From an uncultured Peptoniphilus sp. (GTDB lineage: Bacteria; Bacillota; Clostridia; Tissierellales; Peptoniphilaceae), in NCBI RefSeq assembly GCF_946998875.1, contig NZ_CAMQAY010000012.1, positions 1-41,246 of the forward strand: DNA of 41,246 bases, written 5' to 3'. The notes under the pieces were generated by a model. It worked only from the letters and a program-made list of their open reading frames with translations. It was not told the DNA's origin and ran no database searches. Numbering within the stretch: position 1 is the first letter of the stretch; every line of letters begins with the position of its first letter. Both the position numbers and the translations under genes were made by a program. Shown in pieces: positions 17,259 to 24,830 of the stretch.

Positions 17259-17564
17259 GGTAAAATATCTGACAAAAGATTTGAAAAAATAGCTAAAGCT
17301 TACGATGAAGAAGAAATTTTACTTCAAAAAAGAATAGCTAAACTTGAAGAAACTATTAAAAAATCGCAGGAGGAAGAACTTAATGTGGAATCATTCCTAA
17401 AACTTGTAAGGAATTACACGGATATAAAAGAACTTGATCCAGAAATAATTAGAACTTTTGTAGATAAGATTTATGTAGAACAATCGGAAAAAGTTCCGGG
17501 TACAAATTTAAAGAAACAAACCATTTGGATAAATTGGAACTTTATAGGGAAAATTGACATATAA
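17253..17564 (+). pseudogene. C-terminal fragment of a large serine recombinase (TndX/TnpX type)
   Basis: The frame encodes GKISDKRFEKIAKAYDEEE, a coiled-coil-like stretch, then VESFLKLVRNYTDIKELDPEIIRTFVDKIYV and the ending INWNFIGKIDI. This is the typical C-terminal tail of large serine recombinases of conjugative and mobilisable elements. The catalytic serine domain and zinc-ribbon region are absent. About 100 residues are left, joined at 17250-17262 to the primase-like fragment. Its position next to the right inverted repeat fits a recombinase gene at the end of its element. Confidence 0.75.
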
Positions 17565-17565
17565 A

Positions 17566-17606
17566 AATCGGCACAAAGGTTAGTACCTTCATGCCGATTA
17601 AATTTT
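17566..17606 (+). terminator. Terminator of the recombinase remnant
   Basis: AATCGGCACAAAGGT and ACCTTCATGCCGATT form a stem with two mismatches, followed by AAATTTT. It lies directly after the stop codon of the recombinase fragment. Confidence 0.7.
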
Positions 17607-17615
17607 AAGGAAATA

Positions 17616-17647
17616 AATCCCTAATTAAGAGCCCCTCAAGGGTATCT
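17616..17647 (-). repeat. Right terminal inverted repeat of the island
   Basis: Inverted partner of 8280-8311 (27 of 32 bases identical). It lies between the recombinase terminator and the 3' end of the ferritin gene, 15 bases from the ferritin stop codon, and so marks the right boundary of the island. Confidence 0.7.
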
Positions 17648-17661
17648 CAATTTAATAGTTC

Positions 17662-18144
17662 TTATCTTCTGCCAAGTTCAGCGTCGTAGATATAAAGTCC
17701 AGCCCAGCTTTCGTTTATTCTTTCAAGTCTTTCGATAATTCCTCTGAAGTTATCTTCTTCTTCAACTTGTTCGTCAACATACCATTGTAGAAGTGAAGTT
17801 ACTCTGTGGTCTTTTTCTTCTACTGAAAGTTCATAAAGATCATTAATTTTTCTTGTAACTTCTTGTTCATGTTCATAAGCTGTCTTGAAAGTTTCTGTAA
17901 ATGTTCCAAATTCAACTTCTGGTTTTTCAATTGATTCAAGTTCTGGTCTAACATCTATTTCAAATAAAAATTGTCTCAATTTTTCTGCGTGTGCAAATTC
18001 TTCTTCTGCTTGTTTGTCAAAGAAGTGAGCAAATCCGTCCATTCCTTTGTCTTTTACATAGTTTGCCATTGAATAATAAATATATCCTGAAGATACTTCA
18101 AAATTATATTGTTCATTTAATCCCTTTAATAATTTACTTTCCAT
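17662..18144 (-). CDS. ftnA: Non-haem ferritin
   Basis: Iron-storage protein forming a 24-mer with ferroxidase centres. The 160 residues contain the four-helix bundle with iron ligands in NFEVSSGYIYYSMANY (Glu near 15), EEEFAHAEKLR (Glu and His of the E-x-x-H motif) and LLQWYVDEQVEEE. It lacks a haem-binding methionine pattern of bacterioferritin. The ATG at 18144 has AGGGGG upstream. Its 3' end abuts the island boundary; any original terminator may have been displaced by the insertion. Confidence 0.95.
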   Translation of the reverse strand: MESKLLKGLNEQYNFEVSSGYIYYSMANYVKDKGMDGFAHFFDKQAEEEFAHAEKLRQFLFEIDVRPELESIEKPEVEFGTFTETFKTAYEHEQEVTRKINDLYELSVEEKDHRVTSLLQWYVDEQVEEEDNFRGIIERLERINESWAGLYIYDAELGRR

Positions 18145-18240
18145 AATAAAAACCCCCTGTGATTTTATTTATAAATTTACTAAGCTGTAAGCTTTGTTTC
18201 TCATAATACTATGTTACCCGCAAAACTATTTTTAAAACAA

Positions 18241-20343
18241 TTAATTTGAAATTCCTAAATTATCTATTGAGATTTCTATATTATCCATGAATTTAAATTC
18301 GATTTTATTTATTTCTTCTAAATTTAAATCCTTATTTTTATTTCTAAAATCTGCCAGTGGAATTAAAACTGTCTGTGGCACAAATCTATCAACAAAATCA
18401 TCAGTTAAATAGTCAGTCTTGTAGATAAAAGCTTTTGTCATGGGACTTAAAATTTTATACTTTGATAAATTTAATGAAGCAGCATTGCCCCAAGTGTCCT
18501 GAATTTCTATTCTGAGCGCATCTCTTTTATCCTCATAAGTTAAATTTTCCATGTCAAATTGCAAAAACTTTCCTCCTGGAATTTTTTCAGTCAACCTTAT
18601 TCCATAGCTTGAATCTTTTTTTGCCTTCATAAAAACTGCTGTTGTATTTGAGCTGCTTTCACCATAGTCGTGGCTGTCCTCATAAATTTCATTTAAGCCA
18701 TTAAAATTTATTATTCCGCTTTTTACTGATGTAGTAGTCAAATCGTAATCTTCTTCAAAGTCTGCCAGCTTATAAAAAGTGGAATCCATATATCTATTGT
18801 AGTAATTTGTCTTTGGCAGGTCTTCATAATTATTTGGTCCTTCTCTAAAAATTTCTCTGTTGTAAGTTTTTCCAAAGGCATTTTCCAAAAAGTTGTAGGT
18901 GTAAATTGATAAAATTTCCCTTTGGTCCTCTCCATCAAGTAGCTCTTTTCTATTTAAGAAAAATCCCTCTGCTGGGTCTAAGTCGAAGTCGCCCCAAAGT
19001 GAATTGAAGTTGCCATGATTGCCATATGAAAAATAAAGAGCTGCCTTAAAGTTGTCCCTTGCTCCAGAAAAAATTACATTGTCATAGAGAAGCATTCCCT
19101 CGAAGCCATCTACATCGGCATCGTTGCTGCCGCCAATAGTGAGATAATCCACATCTTTTAAAATTATGCTCTTGTCTGAAGGCTCATATTGGTCGTAAGT
19201 CGGTGCAACAGTTATTATTCCCTTGATGTTAAACTTGTATTTGTGAGAAATATTTCCATCGTCGGGATGAAGGTTTAGCTGGTTAAAATTATAGGCAATT
19301 GCTGCTGCTTCACCGCCACGAGAGTGACCAAAAAGAGCTATGTTTTCTGGGTCGAATTTGTTATAAAGTGGGCTATCCTTAACTTTATTTCTCCCTAAAA
19401 TATTTTTTATATTTTCAAGGAGGAGGACTGCCCTGGCGTCATTTTCATTTGAAAGGCCAAACTTAAAAAATCCATTTAACATATTTTCATCAACTGATAC
19501 CATGGCAATACCCCTCTTTGCAAGGTAGTGACCTAGATAGTCGTAGCCCAAATAATTTTTTGTTGTAAATCTGTGGTTGCCATGAAGGACAAATAAGACT
19601 GGAGCCCTGTCCAAGTCCTTTGGCGCATAAACCCTTCCCCTTACTTCTGTTTCCTTTAGGGTCCTTCCGAAAAATTTCTCCCTAACTTTTTTTGTGTTTC
19701 CCCTGTAATTTACAAAATCCCATAGGTTCACTGGCTTCCCTTCATAATCAATTACTTCTACTTCATACTTTTCTGGCTTTGAGGCAATTTTATTTTTTTC
19801 TACGCCCAAATCATAAATTTCTCCCCTGTCAAAGCCTGGGAAGACCATAAAATAAATTGAAGCCCCTAGTATAATTGTGGTCGGAAGTAAAAATATAAGT
19901 GCCTTTTTCTTTTTATTTTTCACAAAGGAAATTAAGGACTTTGCAAAGGCGACTATGACAATAAAAGCTAGTCCTATAAAAATTATTTCAAAATAATCTA
20001 TGTCCACATTATAAAGACACTCATCATAAAAATATTTTAATCCATAAATGAGTAGGGCATAGATGGCTAAATTTTTTGTCCTAATTCTTTTTAATAGAAG
20101 AAAAATAAATTTAAGCAAAAAGCCTGCCATAATATAAAAAATAAAAAATAGAAGGGCAAAAATTATAAAGGCTAGAATTTTTGGCACCTTAAAATCTTCT
20201 ATGTAATAATAAAAAAATGTGGCAGAAAATAAAGACATTATCGCCACAATTATATAAGCAAAGCCACTTGCCCTTCCAAAATGTTTTTTGAAAAAACTAT
20301 TTATTTTGTTTGATATTTTTATTAAAAAATTATTTATTTTCAT
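18241..20343 (-). CDS. Large membrane-anchored alpha/beta hydrolase of unknown substrate
   Basis: The first 180 residues hold about five hydrophobic segments (for example near 27-49, 53-83, 120-140 and 147-168). They are followed by an extracytoplasmic-looking alpha/beta hydrolase domain with HGNHRF (oxyanion region) and the nucleophile elbow GHSRGG. GNHGNFNS could supply the catalytic histidine. A C-terminal region of about 200 residues is rich in beta strands and may be a carbohydrate-binding-like or lid domain. At 700 aa it is much longer than simple esterases; chlorophyllase or PAF-acetylhydrolase-like enzymes are the nearest fold I recognise. It follows ricT after 27 bases and a hairpin, with no clear ribosome site. 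Confidence 0.7.
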   Translation of the reverse strand: MKINNFLIKISNKINSFFKKHFGRASGFAYIIVAIMSLFSATFFYYYIEDFKVPKILAFIIFALLFFIFYIMAGFLLKFIFLLLKRIRTKNLAIYALLIYGLKYFYDECLYNVDIDYFEIIFIGLAFIVIVAFAKSLISFVKNKKKKALIFLLPTTIILGASIYFMVFPGFDRGEIYDLGVEKNKIASKPEKYEVEVIDYEGKPVNLWDFVNYRGNTKKVREKFFGRTLKETEVRGRVYAPKDLDRAPVLFVLHGNHRFTTKNYLGYDYLGHYLAKRGIAMVSVDENMLNGFFKFGLSNENDARAVLLLENIKNILGRNKVKDSPLYNKFDPENIALFGHSRGGEAAAIAYNFNQLNLHPDDGNISHKYKFNIKGIITVAPTYDQYEPSDKSIILKDVDYLTIGGSNDADVDGFEGMLLYDNVIFSGARDNFKAALYFSYGNHGNFNSLWGDFDLDPAEGFFLNRKELLDGEDQREILSIYTYNFLENAFGKTYNREIFREGPNNYEDLPKTNYYNRYMDSTFYKLADFEEDYDLTTTSVKSGIINFNGLNEIYEDSHDYGESSSNTTAVFMKAKKDSSYGIRLTEKIPGGKFLQFDMENLTYEDKRDALRIEIQDTWGNAASLNLSKYKILSPMTKAFIYKTDYLTDDFVDRFVPQTVLIPLADFRNKNKDLNLEEINKIEFKFMDNIEISIDNLGISN

Positions 20344-20349
20344 AATAAG

Positions 20350-20371
20350 GGGATAAGCCCAAACTTATCCC
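20350..20371 (-). promoter_or_regulatory. Intercistronic hairpin between ricT and the membrane hydrolase
   Basis: GGGATAAG and CTTATCCC form a perfect 8-bp stem with a 6-nt loop, starting at the ricT stop codon and ending 6 bases before the hydrolase ATG. No T tract follows on the minus strand, so it is more likely a translation or RNA-stability element than a terminator. Confidence 0.5.
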
Positions 20372-21264
20372 TAATCCCTCTCTAATTCTACAAGTTCACT
20401 TTCGTCGTACTCTTCAACATTAAGTGACTTGGATTCATTTATAAAAGTTTTGTTAAACTCGCGAGTTCTCTTTATTTCATCAAGTTCAAGATAGACAATT
20501 TCCTTTTCGTCATCTACTTCATACATTACCTTTACAAGTTCTTGTATTGTGTAAGTTGAGACAACTGTTGCCTTGCCCCTATCTGTCCTTACAATTTCGC
20601 CTTCTCTTGGCATTCTCTTGTTGATGCATTCGTAGCCATCTTGTTCATATTTTAAACAGCACATAAGTCTGCCACAGATGCCAGAAATTTTTGTAGGATT
20701 TAAGCTAAGGTTTTGGTCCTTTGCCATTTTTATTGACACAGGAGAAAACTCACTTAAAAATGTGGAGCAACAAGTTGGTCTGCCGCAACAGCCTAGCCCT
20801 CCAACGAACTTTGCTTGGTCGCGAACTCCAATTTGTCTAAGCTCAATTCTTGTCTTAAAAATTGAGGCAAGATCTCTTACCAATTCTCTAAAGTCAACTC
20901 TTCCATCAGCTGTGAAATAAAATAATAATTTTGAGCGGTCAAAAGTGTACTCACATGAAATTAATTTCATGTCCAAACCGTGCTCTTCTACCTTTTGCTC
21001 ACAAATTATAATTGCTTCCTTGGCCTTATTTCTATTTTCCACATTGATATTTTTATCTTCTTGGTTGGCAAGACGAATAACAGGCTTTAATTCACCCTTA
21101 ATGCTTTCTTCATCTATTTCCTTTAAAAGTTCCACTGCACCAAACTCAAGTCCACGCACAGTTTCTACTATTACATAATCTCCAATTTTTATATCTATAT
21201 CAACGGGATCAAAATAATAGATTTTGCCAGTTCTCTTGAACCTAATTCCAGCTATTTCTATCAT
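20371..21264 (-). CDS. ricT: RicT/YaaT, PSP1-domain regulator of RNA processing
   Basis: In Bacillus, RicT forms the iron-sulfur Ric (Y) complex with RicA and RicF and guides RNase Y cleavage of mRNAs and riboswitches. The PSP1 domain is visible, with the cysteine-rich core GGLGCCGRPTCCSTF and ICGRLMCCLKYE that supplies cluster ligands. At 297 aa it is full length. It overlaps holB by 4 bases, as in the tmk-darA-yaaR-holB-ricT order of Bacillus. Confidence 0.93.
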   Translation of the reverse strand: MIEIAGIRFKRTGKIYYFDPVDIDIKIGDYVIVETVRGLEFGAVELLKEIDEESIKGELKPVIRLANQEDKNINVENRNKAKEAIIICEQKVEEHGLDMKLISCEYTFDRSKLLFYFTADGRVDFRELVRDLASIFKTRIELRQIGVRDQAKFVGGLGCCGRPTCCSTFLSEFSPVSIKMAKDQNLSLNPTKISGICGRLMCCLKYEQDGYECINKRMPREGEIVRTDRGKATVVSTYTIQELVKVMYEVDDEKEIVYLELDEIKRTREFNKTFINESKSLNVEEYDESELVELERD

Positions 21265-22199
21265 CTAACTCCCCCTAATTCCATTAAAAGTGTTTCTACA
21301 TTTAAATCAAAATTTATATTTTTTTCATTGCGGACAAGGGCATTTATAATTGCATCGTAGGATTTTATAGCTCTATCCACACTTATATTTTCTAATTTTA
21401 ACAAGTCAATTTTATCTGTATTTACAATTTTTTCTTCTCTGCCGTTTTTCAAATAAATTAAATCCAAATACCAAGTCAGCATAAAATTTAGAATATCTGC
21501 AAAGTCTTCTCGATTGTCCTTAAAAAAAGTAAATTCATCAAAAATAAATTCAGTATTTCTAATAATTTTATCAAGAACCTTTATTAGGTCCTCTCTCTTT
21601 GACAAAAGTTCTGGGTCTTCAGAATATTTAAGGGCAAGGCTGACATTTCCATTGGAAAGACGAGAAAAAAGCCTTGCATTTTTTTCTGTAATATTTTTCT
21701 TTTTCAAAAAATCTTCTATTCTATCTCCAGTGACATCAGAAAATTTTAAAACCCTGCACCTGGAAATAATTGTTGGAAGAATTTTTTTCATAGTACTTGA
21801 AATTAAAATTAAAATCAAGTAGTCCATTGGCTCTTCCAAGGTTTTTAAAAGTGCATTTTGCCCCTCCACTGTGACCTTGTCGAAGTCGTCAATAATTACA
21901 ATTTTGTGGCTGCCACTGTAGGGCTTGGAAAAAGAATTTTCAATAATTTCTTCGATTTCTTCTTTTTTTATATTGCCCTCATTTTTAACAATATAAAGAT
22001 CGGCGTCTTCATAGTCATCTATGCCACTAAAAAATCTAAGAGCTTCGCTGTCATCTTTTAAAATAGCTCTGGCAAAGTTTTTTGCGTGAGAAAATTTGCC
22101 AATGCCTCTTGAACCACAAAAAAGATAGGCGTGGCTGTAAGACTTGTTGACTAAATCTCCTTCCAAGCTGTTTATAATTTCTCTATTTTCTAAAAACAT
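21261..22199 (-). CDS. holB: DNA polymerase III delta-prime subunit
   Basis: Clamp-loader subunit. It has a P-loop-like segment CGSRGIGKFSHAKNFA, where the usual Ser/Thr after Lys is Phe, as expected for a non-hydrolysing delta-prime. Other features are IIDDFDKVTVEGQNALLKTLEEP (Walker B-like) and the arginine-finger motif TIISRCRVLKF. The four-cysteine zinc module of most delta-prime subunits is not visible in this 312-aa version. It starts one base into the preceding PII-like gene stop and has only a weak ribosome site, suggesting translational coupling. Confidence 0.9.
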   Translation of the reverse strand: MFLENREIINSLEGDLVNKSYSHAYLFCGSRGIGKFSHAKNFARAILKDDSEALRFFSGIDDYEDADLYIVKNEGNIKKEEIEEIIENSFSKPYSGSHKIVIIDDFDKVTVEGQNALLKTLEEPMDYLILILISSTMKKILPTIISRCRVLKFSDVTGDRIEDFLKKKNITEKNARLFSRLSNGNVSLALKYSEDPELLSKREDLIKVLDKIIRNTEFIFDEFTFFKDNREDFADILNFMLTWYLDLIYLKNGREEKIVNTDKIDLLKLENISVDRAIKSYDAIINALVRNEKNINFDLNVETLLMELGGVR

Positions 22200-22489
22200 T
22201 AAATTCTCTTAGACTCTTCCAAGTCAACGACAAAAATTGTGGCTCCAGAAACTTTAAAGTCTCCCTTTTCTATGTGAATATCTTCAGGCTCAGTTAGCTC
22301 CTTAAATATCTCATAAATTTTATCAAGCTCACTTTCTTCGCAGCCCAACAAAAGTGTTGTGTTTCCAGATTTGAAAAAACCACCTGTAGAAGAAAGTCTT
22401 GTAACATATATATCTTCGTCTAAAAATCTATCTATTATTGCATCAGTGTACTTTTCTTGCACTATTGCTATCATCATTTTCGTATTCAT
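22199..22489 (-). CDS. Second DarA-like PII-type cyclic-di-AMP receptor paralogue
   Basis: The 96-aa protein shares the frame of its neighbour: MMIAIVQEKYTDAIIDRFLDEDIYVTRLSSTGGFFKSGNTTLLLG, then a short middle part and GATIFVVDLEE. This is the DUF970/PstA family that binds cyclic di-AMP as a trimer. The loop between the beta strands is shorter than in the neighbour, so partner specificity may differ. It begins with AGGTG upstream and sits where yaaR stands in Bacillus. Confidence 0.88.
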   Translation of the reverse strand: MNTKMMIAIVQEKYTDAIIDRFLDEDIYVTRLSSTGGFFKSGNTTLLLGCEESELDKIYEIFKELTEPEDIHIEKGDFKVSGATIFVVDLEESKRI

Positions 22490-22497
22490 AATATCAC

Positions 22498-22824
22498 CTA
22501 AAACTTTTTAAAATCAAATACATCTATGACAAAAATTGTCGCTCCGCCAACTTTTACAGTAATTGGCACAGGAATCATGGCTTGACCAGGAATATTTATG
22601 GGCTGAATAGTTCTCTTAACTTCTCTAGTCCTTGAGTTTTCTTCCAAAATTTCCATAAACCTGTCCTTTTCTTCATCTTCAATCCCTGAAAGAAGTGTGA
22701 CATTTCCAGCTTTCAAAAATCCGCCAGTGGAACTTATTTTTGTAACTTTAAAATCGTTTTTGTTTAGGATTTTTACTAAATTATCGCTATCCTCGTCTTG
22801 AACTATTGCGATTATAAGTTTCAC
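22498..22824 (-). CDS. darA: DarA/PstA cyclic-di-AMP-binding PII-like protein
   Basis: Small PII-like receptor for cyclic di-AMP, a cell-wall and osmolyte signal. KLIIAIVQDEDSDNLVKIL opens the fold, SSTGGFLKAGNVTLLSG holds the nucleotide-binding glycine loop, and GGATIFVIDV is the final strand. At 108 aa it matches Bacillus DarA (YaaQ). I chose the GTG at 22824 because AAAGGA is 7 bases upstream and its reading overlaps the tmk stop by four bases (GTGA). A longer frame into tmk is a shadow. Confidence 0.92.
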   Translation of the reverse strand: MKLIIAIVQDEDSDNLVKILNKNDFKVTKISSTGGFLKAGNVTLLSGIEDEEKDRFMEILEENSRTREVKRTIQPINIPGQAMIPVPITVKVGGATIFVIDVFDFKKF

Positions 22825-23429
22825 ACAATCATCCTTTCTTTGAGAACTTTCATGCAGTCGCAAAAAACTTCTTCAATGCTTTTATTTACATCTATAAAAT
22901 AATAGTTGTCTTCTTTTCCTAAATTATTGTAGTAGTCGCGAACTTTTTTGTGAAATTCGTCAGGCTCTCTTTCAAGTCTGTCGTAAATAGACTTATCCTT
23001 CCTGTGTAGGGTAACTCCACTACTTCTAAAGATAAATACTACATCGGGTTTTAGCTTTCCCGTTGCAAAATTATTTATGGAAAGAATGTCGTCTAGGTCT
23101 TGTCCCCTGGCATAGCCTTGGTAGGCAAGAGAGGAAAGTACATACCTTTCGCAGAGAACTATGGCTCCCTCCTCTAGGGCGGGGATTATTTTTTCGTAAG
23201 TATGTTGAGCCCTTGATGCAGAATATAAAAGGGCTTCTGTCCTCATGTCCATTTCCCTTAAATCTTTGTCAAGAATAAGATCTCTAATTTTTTCAGAAAT
23301 TCTCGTTCCGCCAGGCTCTCTAGTCTTTATAGTTTTTTTATTATTCTTTAAAAGTTCTTCATAAACTAAATTGCAAATTGTTGATTTTCCAGACCCGTCA
23401 GGTCCTTCAAATGTAATAAATGCACTCAT
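22821..23429 (-). CDS. tmk: Thymidylate kinase
   Basis: Phosphorylates dTMP to dTDP. P-loop GPDGSGKST at about residues 9-17, the TREPGGTRISEKIRDLIL substrate segment and CERYVLSSLAYQGYARG (DR[YFH]-like motif and LID region) are all present in 202 aa. It overlaps the upstream decarboxylase-family gene by four bases (ATGA) and the downstream darA by four bases, so the cluster is tightly coupled. Confidence 0.95.
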   Translation of the reverse strand: MSAFITFEGPDGSGKSTICNLVYEELLKNNKKTIKTREPGGTRISEKIRDLILDKDLREMDMRTEALLYSASRAQHTYEKIIPALEEGAIVLCERYVLSSLAYQGYARGQDLDDILSINNFATGKLKPDVVFIFRSSGVTLHRKDKSIYDRLEREPDEFHKKVRDYYNNLGKEDNYYFIDVNKSIEEVFCDCMKVLKERMIV

Positions 23430-24778
23430 TTAACTACCTCAATTTTATCTTCACAAAGTCCAATTACTTCTATTCCTTCACTTAAAAATCTGTCAATATT
23501 TTCTATCATTTTATCATCAATAATTTCGCCAAAAGTCACAAGTGGCACTCCTGGTGGATAGGCTCCAATAATTTCCTTAGAAATCCTGCCAGAGGCATCT
23601 CTATAAGAAATATATTCTCCCTGACATAAGTTGGCTTCTCTTGGAGTCATTGCCATCTTTGGAATTTCAAATTTAAAGGGCAAGATTTTTTTAAAATCAC
23701 AATTATCATAGGATAAAATTGCATCTCTTAACTTTTCTATTTCATCTTTAGTATTTATTGGTGAAATTATGGCAAGAGCGTAGTAGAGGTCTCCCATCTC
23801 AAGCCTTATATTTTTATTTTTTAAAAAATCTTCAAGAACCTCTTCGCCACTCATGCCCCCAATTCTAAATAAAAATTTCATGGGGTCATTGGCTATTATA
23901 GACTCGTGACTTAAGTCTATCTTATAATTTATGGCTCTCTTTAAATTTTCAAGGTCTCTCGCCCTGTTTTGAAGCTCAATTCTTCCCACTTCGTCCATAT
24001 ATTTTAAGCCAGCCTCAATGGAAAGCATAAATAAGTAGGATGGCGATGTGGAATTATAAATATTTACATATTTTAAAAGTTCTTGGTGAGAAAACCTATC
24101 TGTCCCCCTGTGAATTAAAGCAGTCTGTGTCAGTGATGGAATCATCTTGTGAGTTGAATTTATAACTAAGTCCGCACCTGCATCTAGGGCTGAATAATTT
24201 TTTAAATCTGAAAAATAAAGGTGGGCGCCATGAGCTTCATCAACTATGACTGCTATGTCCTTGTCATGAAGAATTTTTACAAGTTCTTTTAACTTTAAAA
24301 TTCCACCAAAATAATTGGGGCTAACTAAGACGCAGGCTGCAATATTATTTTTTTCTATTTTATCAAGAAGTTCTTCTTCATCAATGCCAAAATACATGGC
24401 ACGATTTTCGTCATAAATTGTATTTAAATAAATTGGCTCTAAATCATTTAAGAGAAGGGCGTTGTAAATGGACTTATGTGCATTTCTCTGAATTAAAATT
24501 TTATCCTTTGGTCTTGTTGCCATGGCTATGGCAATGTGAAGGGCACCAGTAGAGCCATTTGTAGTAATAAAGGACTCCTTTGAGCCAAATAATTTTTTTA
24601 TCTCTCTGTGCAGGTCCTCTATTGCTCCCCTTGGCTTTAAAAGATTATCTGTATCTAAAATTTCCGTCAAATCATTTTTTATGTCCAAGTCAAAAAAGTC
24701 CTTGCCCTTGTGACCTGGCATGCCAAAAGAAATTAAATTTTTTACTTTGTCCACTTCATTTTTCAAAGGGGTCTTCAT
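23426..24778 (-). CDS. Orn/Lys/Arg decarboxylase-family PLP enzyme (YaaO-like)
   Basis: Fold-type I PLP enzyme of the basic amino acid decarboxylase group. The PLP lysine is in NSTHKMIPSLTQ; VDEAHGAHLYF holds the aspartate that pairs with the pyridine nitrogen and the histidine region. GMPGHKGKDFFDLDIKNDLTE at the start and TNGSTGALH are family signatures. The 450-aa length matches Bacillus YaaO, which also lies just before tmk, rather than the 700-aa inducible decarboxylases. The substrate could be arginine, lysine or ornithine; context does not decide it. Confidence 0.88.
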   Translation of the reverse strand: MKTPLKNEVDKVKNLISFGMPGHKGKDFFDLDIKNDLTEILDTDNLLKPRGAIEDLHREIKKLFGSKESFITTNGSTGALHIAIAMATRPKDKILIQRNAHKSIYNALLLNDLEPIYLNTIYDENRAMYFGIDEEELLDKIEKNNIAACVLVSPNYFGGILKLKELVKILHDKDIAVIVDEAHGAHLYFSDLKNYSALDAGADLVINSTHKMIPSLTQTALIHRGTDRFSHQELLKYVNIYNSTSPSYLFMLSIEAGLKYMDEVGRIELQNRARDLENLKRAINYKIDLSHESIIANDPMKFLFRIGGMSGEEVLEDFLKNKNIRLEMGDLYYALAIISPINTKDEIEKLRDAILSYDNCDFKKILPFKFEIPKMAMTPREANLCQGEYISYRDASGRISKEIIGAYPPGVPLVTFGEIIDDKMIENIDRFLSEGIEVIGLCEDKIEVVK

Positions 24779-24830
24779 CTTTTCTCCTCAACTTCCTTTA
24801 ATTATACTATAATTTAAAAGCATTTAAAAG

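Larger units (their letters stand above)
8280..17647. mobile_element. Accessory defence island, remnant of a serine-recombinase element
   Basis: The segment between the two inverted repeats holds an XRE regulator, hsdM, hsdS, hsdR and a reverse transcriptase on the minus strand, plus fragments of a replication/primase-like gene and a large serine recombinase on the plus strand. Flanking genes on both sides are ordinary chromosomal ones. The coding sequence looks less A/T-biased than the flanks by eye. No intact recombinase or transfer gene remains, so the element is probably immobile by itself. Exact attachment bases are not resolved; I see no long target-site duplication. Confidence 0.65.
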
